From assembly GCF_000003815.2 (NCBI RefSeq), contig NC_049984.1:16352601-16416600 (forward strand): a stretch of DNA of 64,000 nt, in the 5' to 3' direction. The notes below the pieces were generated by a model. It searched no databases and was not told the origin of the DNA. It saw only the letters and a list, made by a program, of their open reading frames with translations. The translations under genes were made by a program, and so were the position numbers. Below, one piece after another: positions 22,201-33,262 of the stretch (the stretch's first letter is position 1; the number at the start of each line of letters is the position of its first letter). The DNA is from Branchiostoma floridae. Its lineage: Eukaryota; Chordata; Leptocardii; Amphioxiformes; Branchiostomatidae.

Positions 22201-23565
22201 ACCGAGGTCTACCGAATGATCAATCATATGCCAGGTTTAATAATAGACCACTGAGCATGTGCTGCCATTTAGTGTTTGTCTGATTGACCTAGATCTATTT
22301 ACTGTATTACATACGTATATTAGAAGGTTACTGAAACGTGTCGCGACTGATAAGGGTTGGTGCCTTCATGGACAGATTTGGTCTCGCCATTTCGAGATAT
22401 TTCGACGCTACAAAATTCTTCTCGGGTCAGTGTTTCCAAATAATCGTCATCATTAATTTTGGACATGCCGTCTGTCCTACTGGCAGTAGTTTACCGATAT
22501 ATCCTAAGATTTTTTTTTTTTTTTTGCTTTCACAAACGCTGAGAGAACATCTTGCCGTTTATAAAGAGCAAATACAATGTTTTGAATGAAATAAGATAGA
22601 GAGTAATGGAACTTATAATAGCCCGGGTACCAGCCTTTTTAGGGTGCTGTCACATTTGTCGTAGGTCGTTGTACGATCTTGATATCGCATGATTTTCAAA
22701 CAGGCTGTGACAAAACCTACCGCCGTCTGATTGTGTGCGCCATTAGAACACATAGAGTCCATTCCAAGGCACCATGAGGGCTTTTATGTGATATTTGTAA
22801 TAAGTTTGCCTCACTTTGTATCTTTCTGCGACATCAGACATCTATAGCATGGCGTGTCAAACTCTAAAAATAACACGCAGTATGACGCCTACCTTGCTGA
22901 CTCTTTCAACAAAAAGCGTTCTCTATAAGCCATAGGGCATTTTATGATTTCCCGAACAAAAAAAAAATTCACTTTTAAAAAAAGGATTTCCCTAAGGTCC
23001 AGGAAGGTTTAAAACTGAATTCTATCTGCGTTTTTGTTTTGACGTCTTCGCCATAGTCAAGACGTGTTTTGCAATTGGATATTCCTATAGCTATTCACTT
23101 CTTCTGCATTTTCAGCTGTAGTCACAGTAGTGTCTTCTTGAAGTACATCTGTAACGTTGCAGCAATAGAAATGCCGTGAGTTTTCGAATATCCTCCAATT
23201 TCTAAATGGTATGTTTCAAATTTCTCTAGTATGGGAGGACAGCGGAAGACGTATTGACGCTGAATTGAAGGTAATGACGTCGACGCAGTGTCCTTCTGGT
23301 TCTCTGTCCTTCTACCAAATAGACAAAACGACGCTTAAGGTCCGCCAAAATCTCCCAAAAGGTTCAAGATGATGTTTTCTACAGAAAATGTAGATACTTA
23401 CGAGCAGTTGAATCTCATTCTTGCCAGTCTGGCTTCGTAGGTGGATGTCGTTGAGTCCTCTTCGGAACGGGCGACCCTGTGCGCCGCCGGCGCCGCCTCC
23501 ACTGTCCGCTCCAACACAACGAGAAGGAGGATCGCCCAGACTTTCATCAGAATCGTCGTCTTCAT
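19204..23565 (-). CDS. Candidate secreted peptide precursor (3 exons), not recognised
   Basis: Read on the - strand, exons 23565-23402, 19942-19745 and 19297-19204 join in phase 2 twice, with donors CTC/GTAAGT and AAG/GTATAC and acceptors CTCCAG and TCTCAG, giving 151 residues. The first 24 residues form a clear signal peptide (MKTTILMKVWAILLLVVLER then TVEA, cleavage likely after Ala). Then come an acidic Ser/Thr segment, RMRFNCSPPWSRQCQTSD with the only two cysteines of the mature part, a KR site, a low-complexity region with two copies of AVSSDSTSG, an RRR site, and a very basic tail ending LRLHKNPRYGVL. Exon 2 is open in only one frame, which supports the phases. The pattern (signal peptide, two-Cys loop, dibasic sites) suggests a neuropeptide or hormone precursor, but I cannot assign a family. 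The 3.5-kb first intron holds a MITE. Exon 3 is the weakest part. Confidence 0.5.
20281..20392. mobile_element. Short MITE with GATCTCCAAGCA ends
   Basis: GATCTCCAAGCA at 20281 is the approximate inverse of TCTGCTTGGAGAT ending at 20392. The right half (TTTTGATACTATC to the end) matches 42660-42709 almost base for base, so the two are members of one family. It lies in the first intron of the - strand peptide gene. Confidence 0.7.
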
Positions 23566-23607
23566 ATTGCTGTAGTGTTCAATAGCCCTACTGCTTTCAC
23601 AGTGCTG

Positions 23608-23629
23608 TATATAGAGGAATATATATATA
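23608..23629 (-). promoter_or_regulatory. TATA box region of the secreted peptide gene
   Basis: On the - strand, TATATATAT and CTATATA strings lie about 45-65 bases upstream of the inferred start codon at 23565, a suitable place for a TATA box with a short 5' UTR. It is an AT-rich repeat, so the assignment is tentative. Confidence 0.4.
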
Positions 23630-24044
23630 CAGGCTTACTCACTGTTGAGTTAATGGGACCTGGATGTGGTCGGCTAGAAGACTTCCGACCGAGATTAAAG
23701 TAAAAGTTTTGACCGAACGAAGACGGAAGTGAATACTACTATTCAGCCACGTATGGTTCCAACAAGAGTAATGCTTATGCTCCCAGCGAGCGGCGGCAGC
23801 CTTTTATTTAGACAAAGGAGGTACGCAGGTGGCCACGTGGCGAGCGGAGGAATTCGGGAAGGAAGGACAACCCCATTCCTGGCGAAGGTCACGAACAGTT
23901 CGAAATGATCACGGGCCAAACCATATGAAATTACTGTTTCACGTCAACTCTCCTTTTGTTTGCTTCCATCGATTTTGTCCACCGTGATGTTTCTATTTTC
24001 TTTCTCTCGTCCAAACATTTTATTCTATTTCCCAGATCTAACGC

Positions 24045-24261
24045 TAGTTTATCTTTATTCGCGGGGTAACCTATATCCGTTGTCTTTAAAAACAGGATAT
24101 TTAGGAATAACAAGTCGACGGATGGTCGTTTCGAACTGCAATATTTTGAAAATACAAATGTATACTGCAATTTGAAGACACCGTTCGTCGACTTGATATC
24201 TCTAAATACCATGAGTTTTTTAAACAGCGGATATAAGTTATCTCACGGATAAAGGTGAACC
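24045..24261. mobile_element. MITE with TTATCCGTGGGG-type ends, copy 1
   Basis: The left part TTTATCTTTATTCGCGGGG and the right part TCACGGATAAAGGTGAACC are imperfect inverses. The internal GTAACCTATATCCGTTGT and CAAGTCGA blocks match the copy at 27112-27316. Non-coding, about 217 bp. Confidence 0.7.
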
Positions 24262-24615
24262 AGCATTATTACATTTTCTTGGTTTAGACATATTCTACAA
24301 TACTGCTTGATAGCCTCAAAAAACAAACTTTTAACTCGAGAGAAATAGGCATGGAAAGCAAAGCGAGAAACGCTCTTGGCGGAAATCCCGCAGCCGGGCC
24401 ATGTTAGGCTACGGACGAAATGGTACACAACACGTAACCTATATACACGTAACCTATAAACTATATATGTACGTATGTACTACTGAACAACATTGCCTTT
24501 ACGGTTAAAGGATGAAAGCAAATCATTATCATCTGACCAACGTTATGACTGTCATTGCGGCCTCACGTGGCGTAAATAAGGTCAAATACATAAGTTGTCA
24601 CATTTGTTTTTATAT

Positions 24616-25101
24616 TAGGCCGCAGCAAGTAAATTTTATGGATGACAGCAACGCGCTCATTGATTTTCGCCTGATTAAAAAAAAAATATTCTACGGAGAT
24701 GGTCAACACGACGAGAAAGTACTAAGATGAGAAAATATGTTGTGTTATTATATAGCCTACTCATTGTACTTGCAGAAGTGACACTAGAAGTAGAAGTGAA
24801 AATAGTTTGACATTTGTCAAAGTGGTACCGAGTCAAGAGTGCAGTTGTCAACTTGGTATATGGTTATACCAGTCTCCCACACTTGTGTCACTTTTACTAC
24901 AATATTTTACTTCTTGAATACGGGAATGAATGACGTGTTGGTTGTTCTACCAGGTTTTGTCACGTCACTCCTCGTTTATGGTGTTAACGTTAAGAATTAG
25001 CCATCTTGGGTTTTTTTTACGTATCTTTGTATTATTACCCTATTCCAATATGTTTGCAGCCTGCAGAGGATGTCATTTGTAAGATGTACTCGCTGTGGTC
25101 T
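24616..25101. mobile_element. Non-autonomous element with AGGCCGCAGCAAGTAAATTT ends, copy 2
   Basis: Second member of the family at 17853-18395, same orientation, about 486 bp. The left end is well kept; the right end (CTGCAGAGGATGTCAT then GTACTCGCTGTGGTC) has more changes. Confidence 0.78.
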
Positions 25102-27111
25102 TGTAAGGCCTCTTACAAGAGCCTAGTAAATAAAGCATATATTATGGTGGCAGAATCAAAGTCCTTTTGTTGTATTTTAACTTCTGTTGTGCGGTTTCTA
25201 CGTTATATATATGCACCCTACAATACAGACAGTTCGTTCTATTTTATGTGCTTTGTCTAGACACGTTGGGTTCCGGGGCCAGAAGTATCCACAAAGGCCA
25301 GGTGTTTCTTATTCAAAGGCTGTGATGTAATCTAGAAATTCAACCCCCACAAAATTGCCTTTAAAACTTTGAGCCCCTCCTTGCAAAATACCTTGTGAAT
25401 GTTAAGAGAGAAAACGTCATCTACATATGTACCTGTTTATGTATTTCTTTCTTTTTTTTAAAGCTTTATTGAAAAGTCTCAATAATTACATAGTTTACAC
25501 TGTGACATCTTCATGTACAGCTTCATGACTATATCCCCGACTACTACAGATATACTTTTTACCTTACGTGCTTGTACAAAACTTTGACTGTGTTTTCTCT
25601 TTACTTTTACTGTATGATAAATGCATACGCATACTAAAGCCCTATGTACATGTATTTCTGATATTTCTAGAAGCCAAGGGGATGTCTGTTTATGATTCCA
25701 ATATTGTTATGAATGTCTGGGGCGCACATGTTCATTCAACCCATTTCGGAGAAGCCCGTCAGAAGTCCCCATTTGGTGAGACGGATATCCAGACGGTTAA
25801 ACACGTCTCCGTAGTAAAATATAGTCGGGGTGGGGTGGAGACTCATCAGTCTCGCTGGCCAGATGTGCCCGGGGGCGTAAGAGTTTTATATACAGTATAC
25901 CACCGGTACCTATGGCGTCCCCGTTGCTTAGCGACGGCCCTAGCTGCGCTCCCTGGCGGTTTGTGAGGGAATGCAACTGTCGTAAATCGTCATGGAGGGT
26001 AAATTTTTGAACAATCAAATTAATTGTTTCTGCAACATTCAGTCATATAACTTGTGTTATATGTAGTTTCCAAATTTGGAATGCCGAATCCGAAGTTATG
26101 AGATTCTCTGACGCTACATAGCTGATAAACAACAACAAAAAAAACGGATTGCGAAGCCTGTCGTTTTCTTGCGGAAGTGTGATTCAGTACGTGCTTGTAA
26201 ACATGTGCGCAGGAAGAGTCCAAAGTGCCGCTGAATCACACAACATAGCCTCCTTCGCAGACGTCTTGCAGTCCCGAAATTTATTTTTGGTGGAGGGCTG
26301 ATTCGCGATCTTCAACATTGGCTAGGGTACATGTATCTAATGTTTAGGGAGATGGAGTCTTCTATTCCCCCCAGCACAAGAGAACCTTGGCCATGTTGGA
26401 TATCGTTAAAAAGCGCACCCTCCAAAAATAGTTTCAAGAAGTCTGCAAAGGAGGCTAATTAATCTCCCGGAGGGAGGGAGGGGGATAGGACACACTTATA
26501 ACGATGGAACCGAACTATTGAGAGTTCAATCAATCGTAAATCAATAATGATATAAGCGGAAGCATGCGAAAACAAGTAAGGTCGCATGGCAAACCATTGC
26601 CAAAGTGAACAAGGGCATGCCCTCTTGTTCTTGTCGTTGTTAGCTCTTTTAATTTCCTCGCGTGCGAGTAATAGTTGAAATACGATCTAACATAACATGG
26701 ATATCCTTGCTATATTTGCTGACATCAGTACTAAAGAACATATAGAGTAGAGTAGAGAGTAGAGTAGATTCTGAACATATAAAATATCGTATACTTAACA
26801 TCCAGTACTTTAAGAAGGGACCTGAGTTGTATCTCGGACTGTAGCAGCTTTCATTGTGTTTGTTTGCGGTGTGTTTTCCTTAATGTGTTGTCTTATTCCC
26901 GGGCACAAAGAAGGCCATAGACTTACACAGTATACTCCGCCGCAATGAGACGGCTGTTTCGTAATGGTGGAAGGGAGGGTTCGATTACGTAACATTCTTA
27001 AGATATAAGTGTCGTACGATGCTTTCATTGTGTAAAGCGGGCCCTGATGATGACACGGGTAACAACTCAACACCTGTGTAAAGTTTTCTTCTACACTACG
27101 GTAAGTAACGT

Positions 27112-27316
27112 TAGGTCACCTTTATCCGTGGGGTAACCTATATCCGTTGTATTTAAACATAGGGTATGTTGGGATCGTCAAGTCGAAAGACTGTAGTTTC
27201 ACATTGCAGTAGTTTGAAAATATTTCATTTTGAAGCCCACGTCCGCTAACCTGAAATCCCTATATACACAGTTATAAAACAACGAATTAAGGCTACCCCA
27301 CGGATAAAGGTGAACA
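27112..27316. mobile_element. MITE with TCACCTTTATCCGTGGGG ends, copy 2
   Basis: TCACCTTTATCCGTGGGGTA on the left and ACCCCACGGATAAAGGTGA on the right are near-perfect inverses, better preserved than copy 1 at 24045. About 205 bp, non-coding. Confidence 0.8.
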
Positions 27317-27422
27317 AGCGTTACATGTACTGTATACCTTGAGCTCCTTGCTTTTCAAACACAATTAGAATGCCGCTTGCTTTTAGTTGACCACTTTTCT
27401 ATTGCTATTGCAAGGTGTGTAG

Positions 27423-27547
27423 TAGCCTGGAATCCAGCCTTGTTAGCTTGGGTCCACTCGCAACGGTCGCTATACTCCGCGACTAGCAAAAACTGTGTAA
27501 CTAGTTAACAACTTTTCATAATCCTAACCAGGCTGAATTCCAGGCTA
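27423..27547. mobile_element. 125-bp MITE with TAGCCTGGAATCCAGCC ends
   Basis: TAGCCTGGAATCCAGCCTTG at 27423 pairs with an inverse ending CAGGCTGAATTCCAGGCTA at 27547. The middle is a little over 70 bp. A TA target duplication is possible because both ends begin or finish with TA. Confidence 0.8.
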
Positions 27548-28314
27548 GGTTTCGATAAGGGAGGGGGCGTACTCTTTGCCAACCAGTTTTAAACTGTCTA
27601 ATCTTAGAAGTTAGATAACGTTTATTACCTTCGCCGAGAAGGTTATGTTTTGGGTAGCGTGTGTATGTATGTATGTATGTTTGTTTGTAGAAGACCAGAA
27701 TAACTCGAGAACGCCTGGATGGATTGTATTGATATTCGGTATGTGGGTAGGTCTAGACGAGACCTGGAAACGATTAGATTTTTGGCCCCCTAGTTCTATT
27801 TTAATCCGAACGAAAGGTAAAATTAAGATTCTGCGCATGTTTTTGTTAGACCAGGACGCTATGTATTGTGTACACTGACGGTGAAAAAAAAACAAGATCG
27901 CCAATAAGGGTGTGGCAAAACCAATAAAACCTGTTAACGAGTCGTGATTCCGCACGTGTGATGTGAGGTTAAACAATAGGGCCAAAGACCTCTGTCCTTT
28001 TATATAACCAAAATAGTGACGTTTTAAAATAGGCTAGGAGCTAATAGGATGCTTGCTTGTGTTTACACAATCTTTGCTGGCCGGCCGCTTAAATCCTTAA
28101 GGAGAGCGATTTGTCGCTAAGTAGGATGCGACCAAAGCAAAGGTCAACGCATTCACCATAGTAACGTATGCTGAACATGGATTATTATACTATGTTCTAA
28201 ACCATCTATCCATAGATGCCTTTGACAGTTTCTCTGTTCCTAAAAGTAGCTACGGAACTACGGTCTGTTGCTTTACGGTTCAAGTCTTTTGCTTTTGGTT
28301 CATTCCCACTTGTC

Positions 28315-28414
28315 NNNNNNNNNNNNNNNNNNNNNNNNNNNNNNNNNNNNNNNNNNNNNNNNNNNNNNNNNNNNNNNNNNNNNNNNNNNNNNNNNNNNNN
28401 NNNNNNNNNNNNNN
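28315..28414. other. Assembly gap (100 N)
   Basis: Exactly 100 unknown bases, the usual placeholder for a gap of unknown size. The sequence right of it is the CCGGA-rich repeat block, which probably caused the gap. Confidence 0.99.
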
Positions 28415-29246
28415 AAATATCATGAGTCAGGAATTGTCTTGTTATGTATCCGGACAAATAAGACTTTGCTGCTTTTCAAGATACGCGCCATTGACGTTTC
28501 TTGCCTCCGAATACGTGATATGTTCTACATTCTTTACATATCCAAGGTCCATATATTTCGATAAGGAATACCCGGACAAATTAGGAGTTTGCACGAAGCA
28601 TGATGTGCATTATTTCTGGGCCATTGTCAGATGACATTTTCAATTCATTATGTCTCAGAATATCATGAGTCATGAAATGTTTCAGCACATGCCCGGACGG
28701 ATAGAATTTCCCGTTCTTCCGAATACGTGTCAGGGACGTTTCATGTTTTCGAATTCATACTATTTTCTTTTCTTTCCATTTACGAGACATATCCGCGACA
28801 GATATTCCATGGATTAGTTTTAGGACAGATTCGAAGTTAGCATATTCTGACCGTTACCGATAAAGGTATTCTATACGTGAATTGTGAATCGGTGATTGTT
28901 TTATTGCGCATCTGAACAAATAAGACTGCATTTTTTTGCCGAAATTTTCGCTCCTTCCGAATTCATATTCCGTTCCATTTACGACAGATGTCCAAAACAG
29001 AAACATTCCAGAGATCAGTTTTCGGACAACTTAATGGTTAACAAATTACTTTTCTTGTCATACATGATGAATCTGAGATTGTTTTGTTGGGTATCCTTAA
29101 AAAGGTTTCCTATCTTGTCAAATACACGTCATTAACGTTTTTGCTTCTGTATATTATTCTACAACGAGTATGCCCGATGTCAATGCATGTTTACTCTTTA
29201 ATTTTCTGGTAATTGAAGCTTAAGCTTCCATATACATGTGCAAATA
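28415..29246. repeat. Degenerate ATATCCGGACA-containing repeat block
   Basis: Motifs such as ATCATGAGTCAG, TATCCGGACAAATAAGACT and TTCCGAATACGTGA recur at irregular spacing of roughly 200-250 bp with heavy divergence. It looks like an old satellite-type array that leads into the sharper duplication at 29247. Confidence 0.6.
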
Positions 29247-29962
29247 TACTGACATCGACATTTACAATCAAATGACACAGAAAGCAATCTTTGCGATGGT
29301 AACAATTATGAGTCAAGTATCATTGTTTCTTTGCATATCCGGACAATATCTTGAACAAAGTTCAGTCAAAACACTCCACCCCAGCGGTGCAGTTTGGGAT
29401 AGGTCCATATCCGGACAATATCATGAATAAAGTTCAGTCAAAACACTCCACCCCAGTGGTGCAGTTTGGGATAGGTCCATATCCGGACAATATCTTGAAA
29501 AAGTTCAGTCAAAACACTCCACACCAGCGGTGCAGTTTGGGATAGGTCCATATCCGGACAATATCATGACAAAAAGTCACTCATGATATTGAATACCAGC
29601 GTTGTACTGACATCGACATTTACAATCAAATGACACAGAAAGCAATCTTTGCGATGGTAACAATTATGAGTCAAGTATCATTGTTTCTTTGCATATCCGG
29701 ACAATATCTTGAACAAAGTTCAGTCAAAACACTCCACCCCAGCGGTGCAGTTTGGGATAGGTCCATATCCGGACAATATCATGAATAAAGTTCAGTCAAA
29801 ACACTCCACCCCAGTGGTGCAGTTTGGGATAGGTCCATATCCGGACAATATCTTGAAAAAGTTCAGTCAAAACACTCCACACCAGCGGTGCAGTTTGGGA
29901 TAGGTCCATATCCGGACAATATCATGACAAAAAGTCACTCATGATATTGAATACCAGCGTTG
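29247..29962. repeat. 358-bp tandem duplication containing 72-bp subrepeats
   Basis: Bases 29247-29604 are repeated at 29605-29962; I saw no difference between the copies. Inside each copy a unit of 71-72 bp (ATATCCGGACAATATC, then AAGTTCAGTCAAAACACTCC, then GGTGCAGTTTGGGATAGG) occurs three times, at 29335, 29407 and 29479, with a partial fourth at 29550. Small frames across it are by-products of the repeat. Confidence 0.92.
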
Positions 29963-31063
29963 CTGTGTGGGAATGGTCCATATCCGGACAATATCACGAG
30001 GCAACTTTACTCGTAAAGCGGTTATGCAAGCTGTGCAAAGTGCCGAGCAGACCAGTACGTTGGCATGTCAACGGTGCGCCTACTGGGGCAGTCGTTGCAG
30101 ATAACAGCCTACACCGCGCCACATCGTTTGCTGCTGTGTACAACTTTGAAACTGGTAAGTACGTGATGCATTTATTCACAAAAATAATGCACAAGTCAAT
30201 GCCATGTGTTTCCGTGAAACAGGCATGATGGATGACACTAACTTGCTTGGAACCATCTGGAGGAGTCCTTAGGTGACAAGACTATATTAGGAAGTCACAT
30301 GACTTGACTAGACCAATAGTAGACCAGCTGGTGACAGCAGTTAGGTTTGAAACTAGATTTGATTCTCAATTGCCGCTGCCGCTAGCCGCTACCGGACCAA
30401 GAAGTGAGTAGTGTAGCTCTCTAGTACATAGATTGTATATACATAGCAGTTACCGTTCTTAGTTCCGTATATGTCTGTCAGCAATGTCTGTTATCCCTTC
30501 CTAGTGTTTTGTGTATTTAATAATTAGTAGTGTGATCTCTTTGTAAAGATTGTTGTATGATAGATCACTTCTCTTTCAGCTGGAACCCCCGCGTGTCATC
30601 CCCGGCTTGTTTACAAATTGCCCGTTCCATAGTTAGTTAAATTCTCATATTATTTGTGCTGTATGTGCCGTAACGGCTGCTTCTAAACTTTCCTGTCCTG
30701 TTGTTTTGGCTGGCTAAATCTTTAATAGAACCAAGGAGAAACTGTAATCTCCTCACTAGGACCAATGTGATTGTGTGCATATAAAATTCCATTCGTTCTC
30801 TGGGGGTCCTTATCTGTGCCATCTGTGTGGCCCGCGCCCTTTGATGATAGCCGACTCCAGATTCCTGCCTTTGTCCCCGTCTTGTCCTGCTGTGATTTTT
30901 ATGGCCGTGTTGTTTGAATAATTTTACATGTACCGTTCATGGGTTCGGGGCAGTTACTAGCCGGTTTTTTTTCCATTCCAGCCGCTGAGGCTCTGTTTCC
31001 CAATCGCCTGTCGTGCCATGCCGACGACCGAGACCTACCTCATGGTAACACTTACGACAGTCT
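29963..31063. other. Region between repeat blocks, possible unresolved exons
   Basis: At 30003-30152 an open stretch ends at a good donor (ACTG/GTAAGTACG), and at 30960-30980 a strong acceptor (T-rich then CCATTCCAG) occurs. These signals hint at an old or lineage-specific gene, but no frame connects them with a recognisable protein. Otherwise AT-rich intergenic DNA. Confidence 0.3.
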
Positions 31064-31309
31064 GTGCCCGGTGCCGTTGTATCCTGCCAGAACTGTTTCT
31101 ACTCTGAAGACGGACGGTGCCTGGACTATGCAATGGAGCGGACTGTCCTCGAAACGTGCCGTCGATATTGCGGGGTCTTGCCAGAGCATCTTCCGTCGCC
31201 AATGATCGTCCGCTACCACAAAGACGCAGAAGAGGGTGCCCCGGACGATGATTCCACAGTCAACACGATACGGACTTATAGAGGACTTGAAAATGGACTG
31301 TCGTACTGA
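31064..31309 (+). CDS. Possible terminal exon, Cys-rich then acidic, not recognised
   Basis: An open frame (no ATG at its start, so only plausible as an internal or last exon) reads SCQNCFYSEDGRCLDYAMER, then CRRYCG, then an acidic EEGAPDDDS stretch, ending in a stop after NGLSY. An overlapping frame from 30939 is also open to 31205, starting after the strong acceptor, so the true frame is unclear and a frameshift may separate them. No domain recognised. It is flanked by CCGGA-rich repeats. Confidence 0.2.
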   Translation: MPGAVVSCQNCFYSEDGRCLDYAMERTVLETCRRYCGVLPEHLPSPMIVRYHKDAEEGAPDDDSTVNTIRTYRGLENGLSY

Positions 31310-31875
31310 TTTCGTAATGACATTTTTATCCTACGAATATTGATTGTATGGTTTATAACGTTAGACTTGTGTCGGATACTGTACATTTGATATTGTACAT
31401 TTAAACTGATCAGTTTTGTTATGATGTTATTGACTTGGGCTTGATATTATTGGATCTGACAGTGAACTGTTTAACTTTGGCTTCACTCGAGCTTCACTTT
31501 TTGTGAAGACCAATGAGGTTGTAGTGATCATGAGCTAAAACTTCCTTGGTAAGACTAAGAGACAAATGCATATTGATTTGCCCCTTGACGTTAACATGAT
31601 CTGTTCCTCCATATAATGTATTTGTTGTGATACTTGTGTCATGTGATTTATACAGGAAAGTCTTTGAAAAGCTTTCACAAAATGTAGCCTTACCGAGTTA
31701 GCATTTTCGGGGTTAAAACGGACAGGAAACGTTAAATATTAGGTATTTAGCATGATCGTAAAGTTACTGGATATTCTGAAATAATGTGTTGTATTGTTCC
31801 TATGATGTTTCAGTATATCTTAAGTTTATGCAACCTTTCCGGGGCGTAATAGCCCCGAACGCGCTCAGAAAATAT
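31310..31875. other. Intergenic, no gene recognised
   Basis: AT-rich DNA between the open frame above and the 121-bp repeat; nothing else identified. Confidence 0.5.
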
Positions 31876-32240
31876 GAAATATTCGGAACGTGTTTTGTCT
31901 CCAAAGAGTCCTAGAACGTTCCATTACTTGAAATCCGGATATGCGACATGATTATATGGTCCCATTCTTGACTCCTGAAATTATCCGGATTAATACGAAA
32001 TATTCGGAACGTGATTTGTATCCAAAGAGTCCGAACACGTTCCATTACTGGAAATCCGGATATGAGACGTAATTATTTGGTCCCGTTCCGGACTTCTGAA
32101 ATTATCCGGATATATACGAAATATTAGGAACGTGGTTTGTCTCCAAAGAGTCCGAAAACGTTCCATTACTGGAAATCCGGATATGAGGCAGGAATTAAAT
32201 GGTCCCGTTCCGGACTCCTGAAATTTTCCGAAAACGCAGG
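31876..32240. repeat. 121-bp tandem repeat, three copies
   Basis: The block GAAATATTCGGAACGTG begins at 31876, 31997 and 32118, a constant spacing of 121 bp. Each unit contains CCAAAGAGTCC, ACGTTCCATTACT, GAAATCCGGATATG and a TGGTCCC block. Copies differ at roughly one base in ten. The ATCCGGAT palindrome is present once or twice per unit. Confidence 0.9.
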
Positions 32241-33256
32241 GGAGTCATGTCAGATTTCGTCCGGATATATCCAGAAACGGTCCCGATCCGGATGTATACA
32301 AACATAGAAACGTCCGGAAATGACACCCTTTCGCACAGTGACCGTGAGGACCACACAACTGCTACACAAACTTCTGTCTCTCGTTTCCTCCTATCTCTAC
32401 TAGTTATATTCCATACATGTGCCCATCACGTGAGGGTCAAATGTCCGAGCAAAGGTCAAAATGTGATTGGAAGGAACGTCTTTTGTCCACTATTCTCGTC
32501 TATAGTAAACAAACCACATACTTCCTTGCCCTTGTACGTTCTGGCCTGATTACTAGTAAATCGCACCTATAGCGGCCCGTCCAACATCCGGATCGAGCCA
32601 GTCCTCTGCGGGGAGGGACGAGTTTTTTTAATACAGCCGACTCTGCCATTACACAGGCCACGCACGTTCATACTTTGTTTTTTTAGGAGGGAATCTTTTT
32701 TTTTAAAGTCATCCTCAATTTAAGTGATGTATGATGCTGTTGGAAGTAGCCTGTGTTTGCACAATCTCTCGCTGGCTGGGGTTAATAGCCCCCTCCCCGC
32801 GGTGGTGACAACTGTAAGGCCGGCCGCTAGGAGCGCGAATTTAGTCAGACTACTGTTTGAAGTAATTGACAGCGGATTCGCTTTCAGGCCGACAAAGTAG
32901 TATTTTTGGTTATATAGTCAGGCTACACAACGGTGGGTCAAAGTAAAGAATATCTTCTTTCCCACAAGATTTACCTATAAACTGATAAAAATGTCAATAC
33001 GCAAAGGACTTGAATATACACAATTGTGTGACTGATCCTTAAGTTACACCAATACAACTGAACTTTTAAATCATTGCAATGTATATTTCATATCAATACT
33101 ATCTAATACATTTTGCTCAGTGATTCAACAGAAATTTTAAAATAACACAACCAGTTAACCTTCTGTCATGGTTCTTTGTGAACTTTCCCCCTTCAAGTAA
33201 GCCATAACCAAAGGAAAACATACATCCTCTGAAATGTAGATTTGGCCTCAATGGTT
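32241..33256. other. Distal 3' flank of ZNF341, no gene recognised
   Basis: Further CCGGAT motifs up to about 32595, then the inverted-repeat arm at 32748-32835 and AT-rich DNA. Short frames have no domains. Confidence 0.5.
32748..32835. repeat. Left arm of a widely spaced inverted repeat around ZNF341 exon 11
   Basis: About 90 bp from AGCCTGTGTTTGCACAATCT to AAGGCCGGCCGCTAGGAGCG. The reverse complement occurs at 34567-34656, 1.7 kb away. A partial third copy (TGTGTTTACACAATCTTTGC then GGCCGGCCGC) is at about 28055-28110. Confidence 0.8.
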
Positions 33257-33262
33257 TTATTT
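33257..33262 (-). terminator. Candidate poly(A) signal of ZNF341
   Basis: AATAAA on the - strand about 330 bases beyond the stop codon at 33594. Confidence 0.4.

Larger units (their letters stand above)
23630..28314. other. Repeat-rich intergenic region, no supported gene
   Basis: Contains the MITEs listed separately, an AGAGT-rich tract near 26750, and a GC-rich patch at about 25730-25980 in which several 70-130 codon frames overlap on both strands without any recognisable domain. I found no convincing splice-linked exons here. Confidence 0.5.

Noticed and set aside
25568-25966. 132-codon frame in a GC-rich patch
   Set aside because: Overlapping frames on the other strand, no domain, no codon pattern like the real genes, no convincing splice sites.
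28206-28564. Frames running across the N gap
   Set aside because: They exist only because N was read through as unknown residues.
29247-32240. CRISPR-like appearance of regular repeats
   Set aside because: The repeats are directly tandem without unique spacers, and the genome is eukaryotic.
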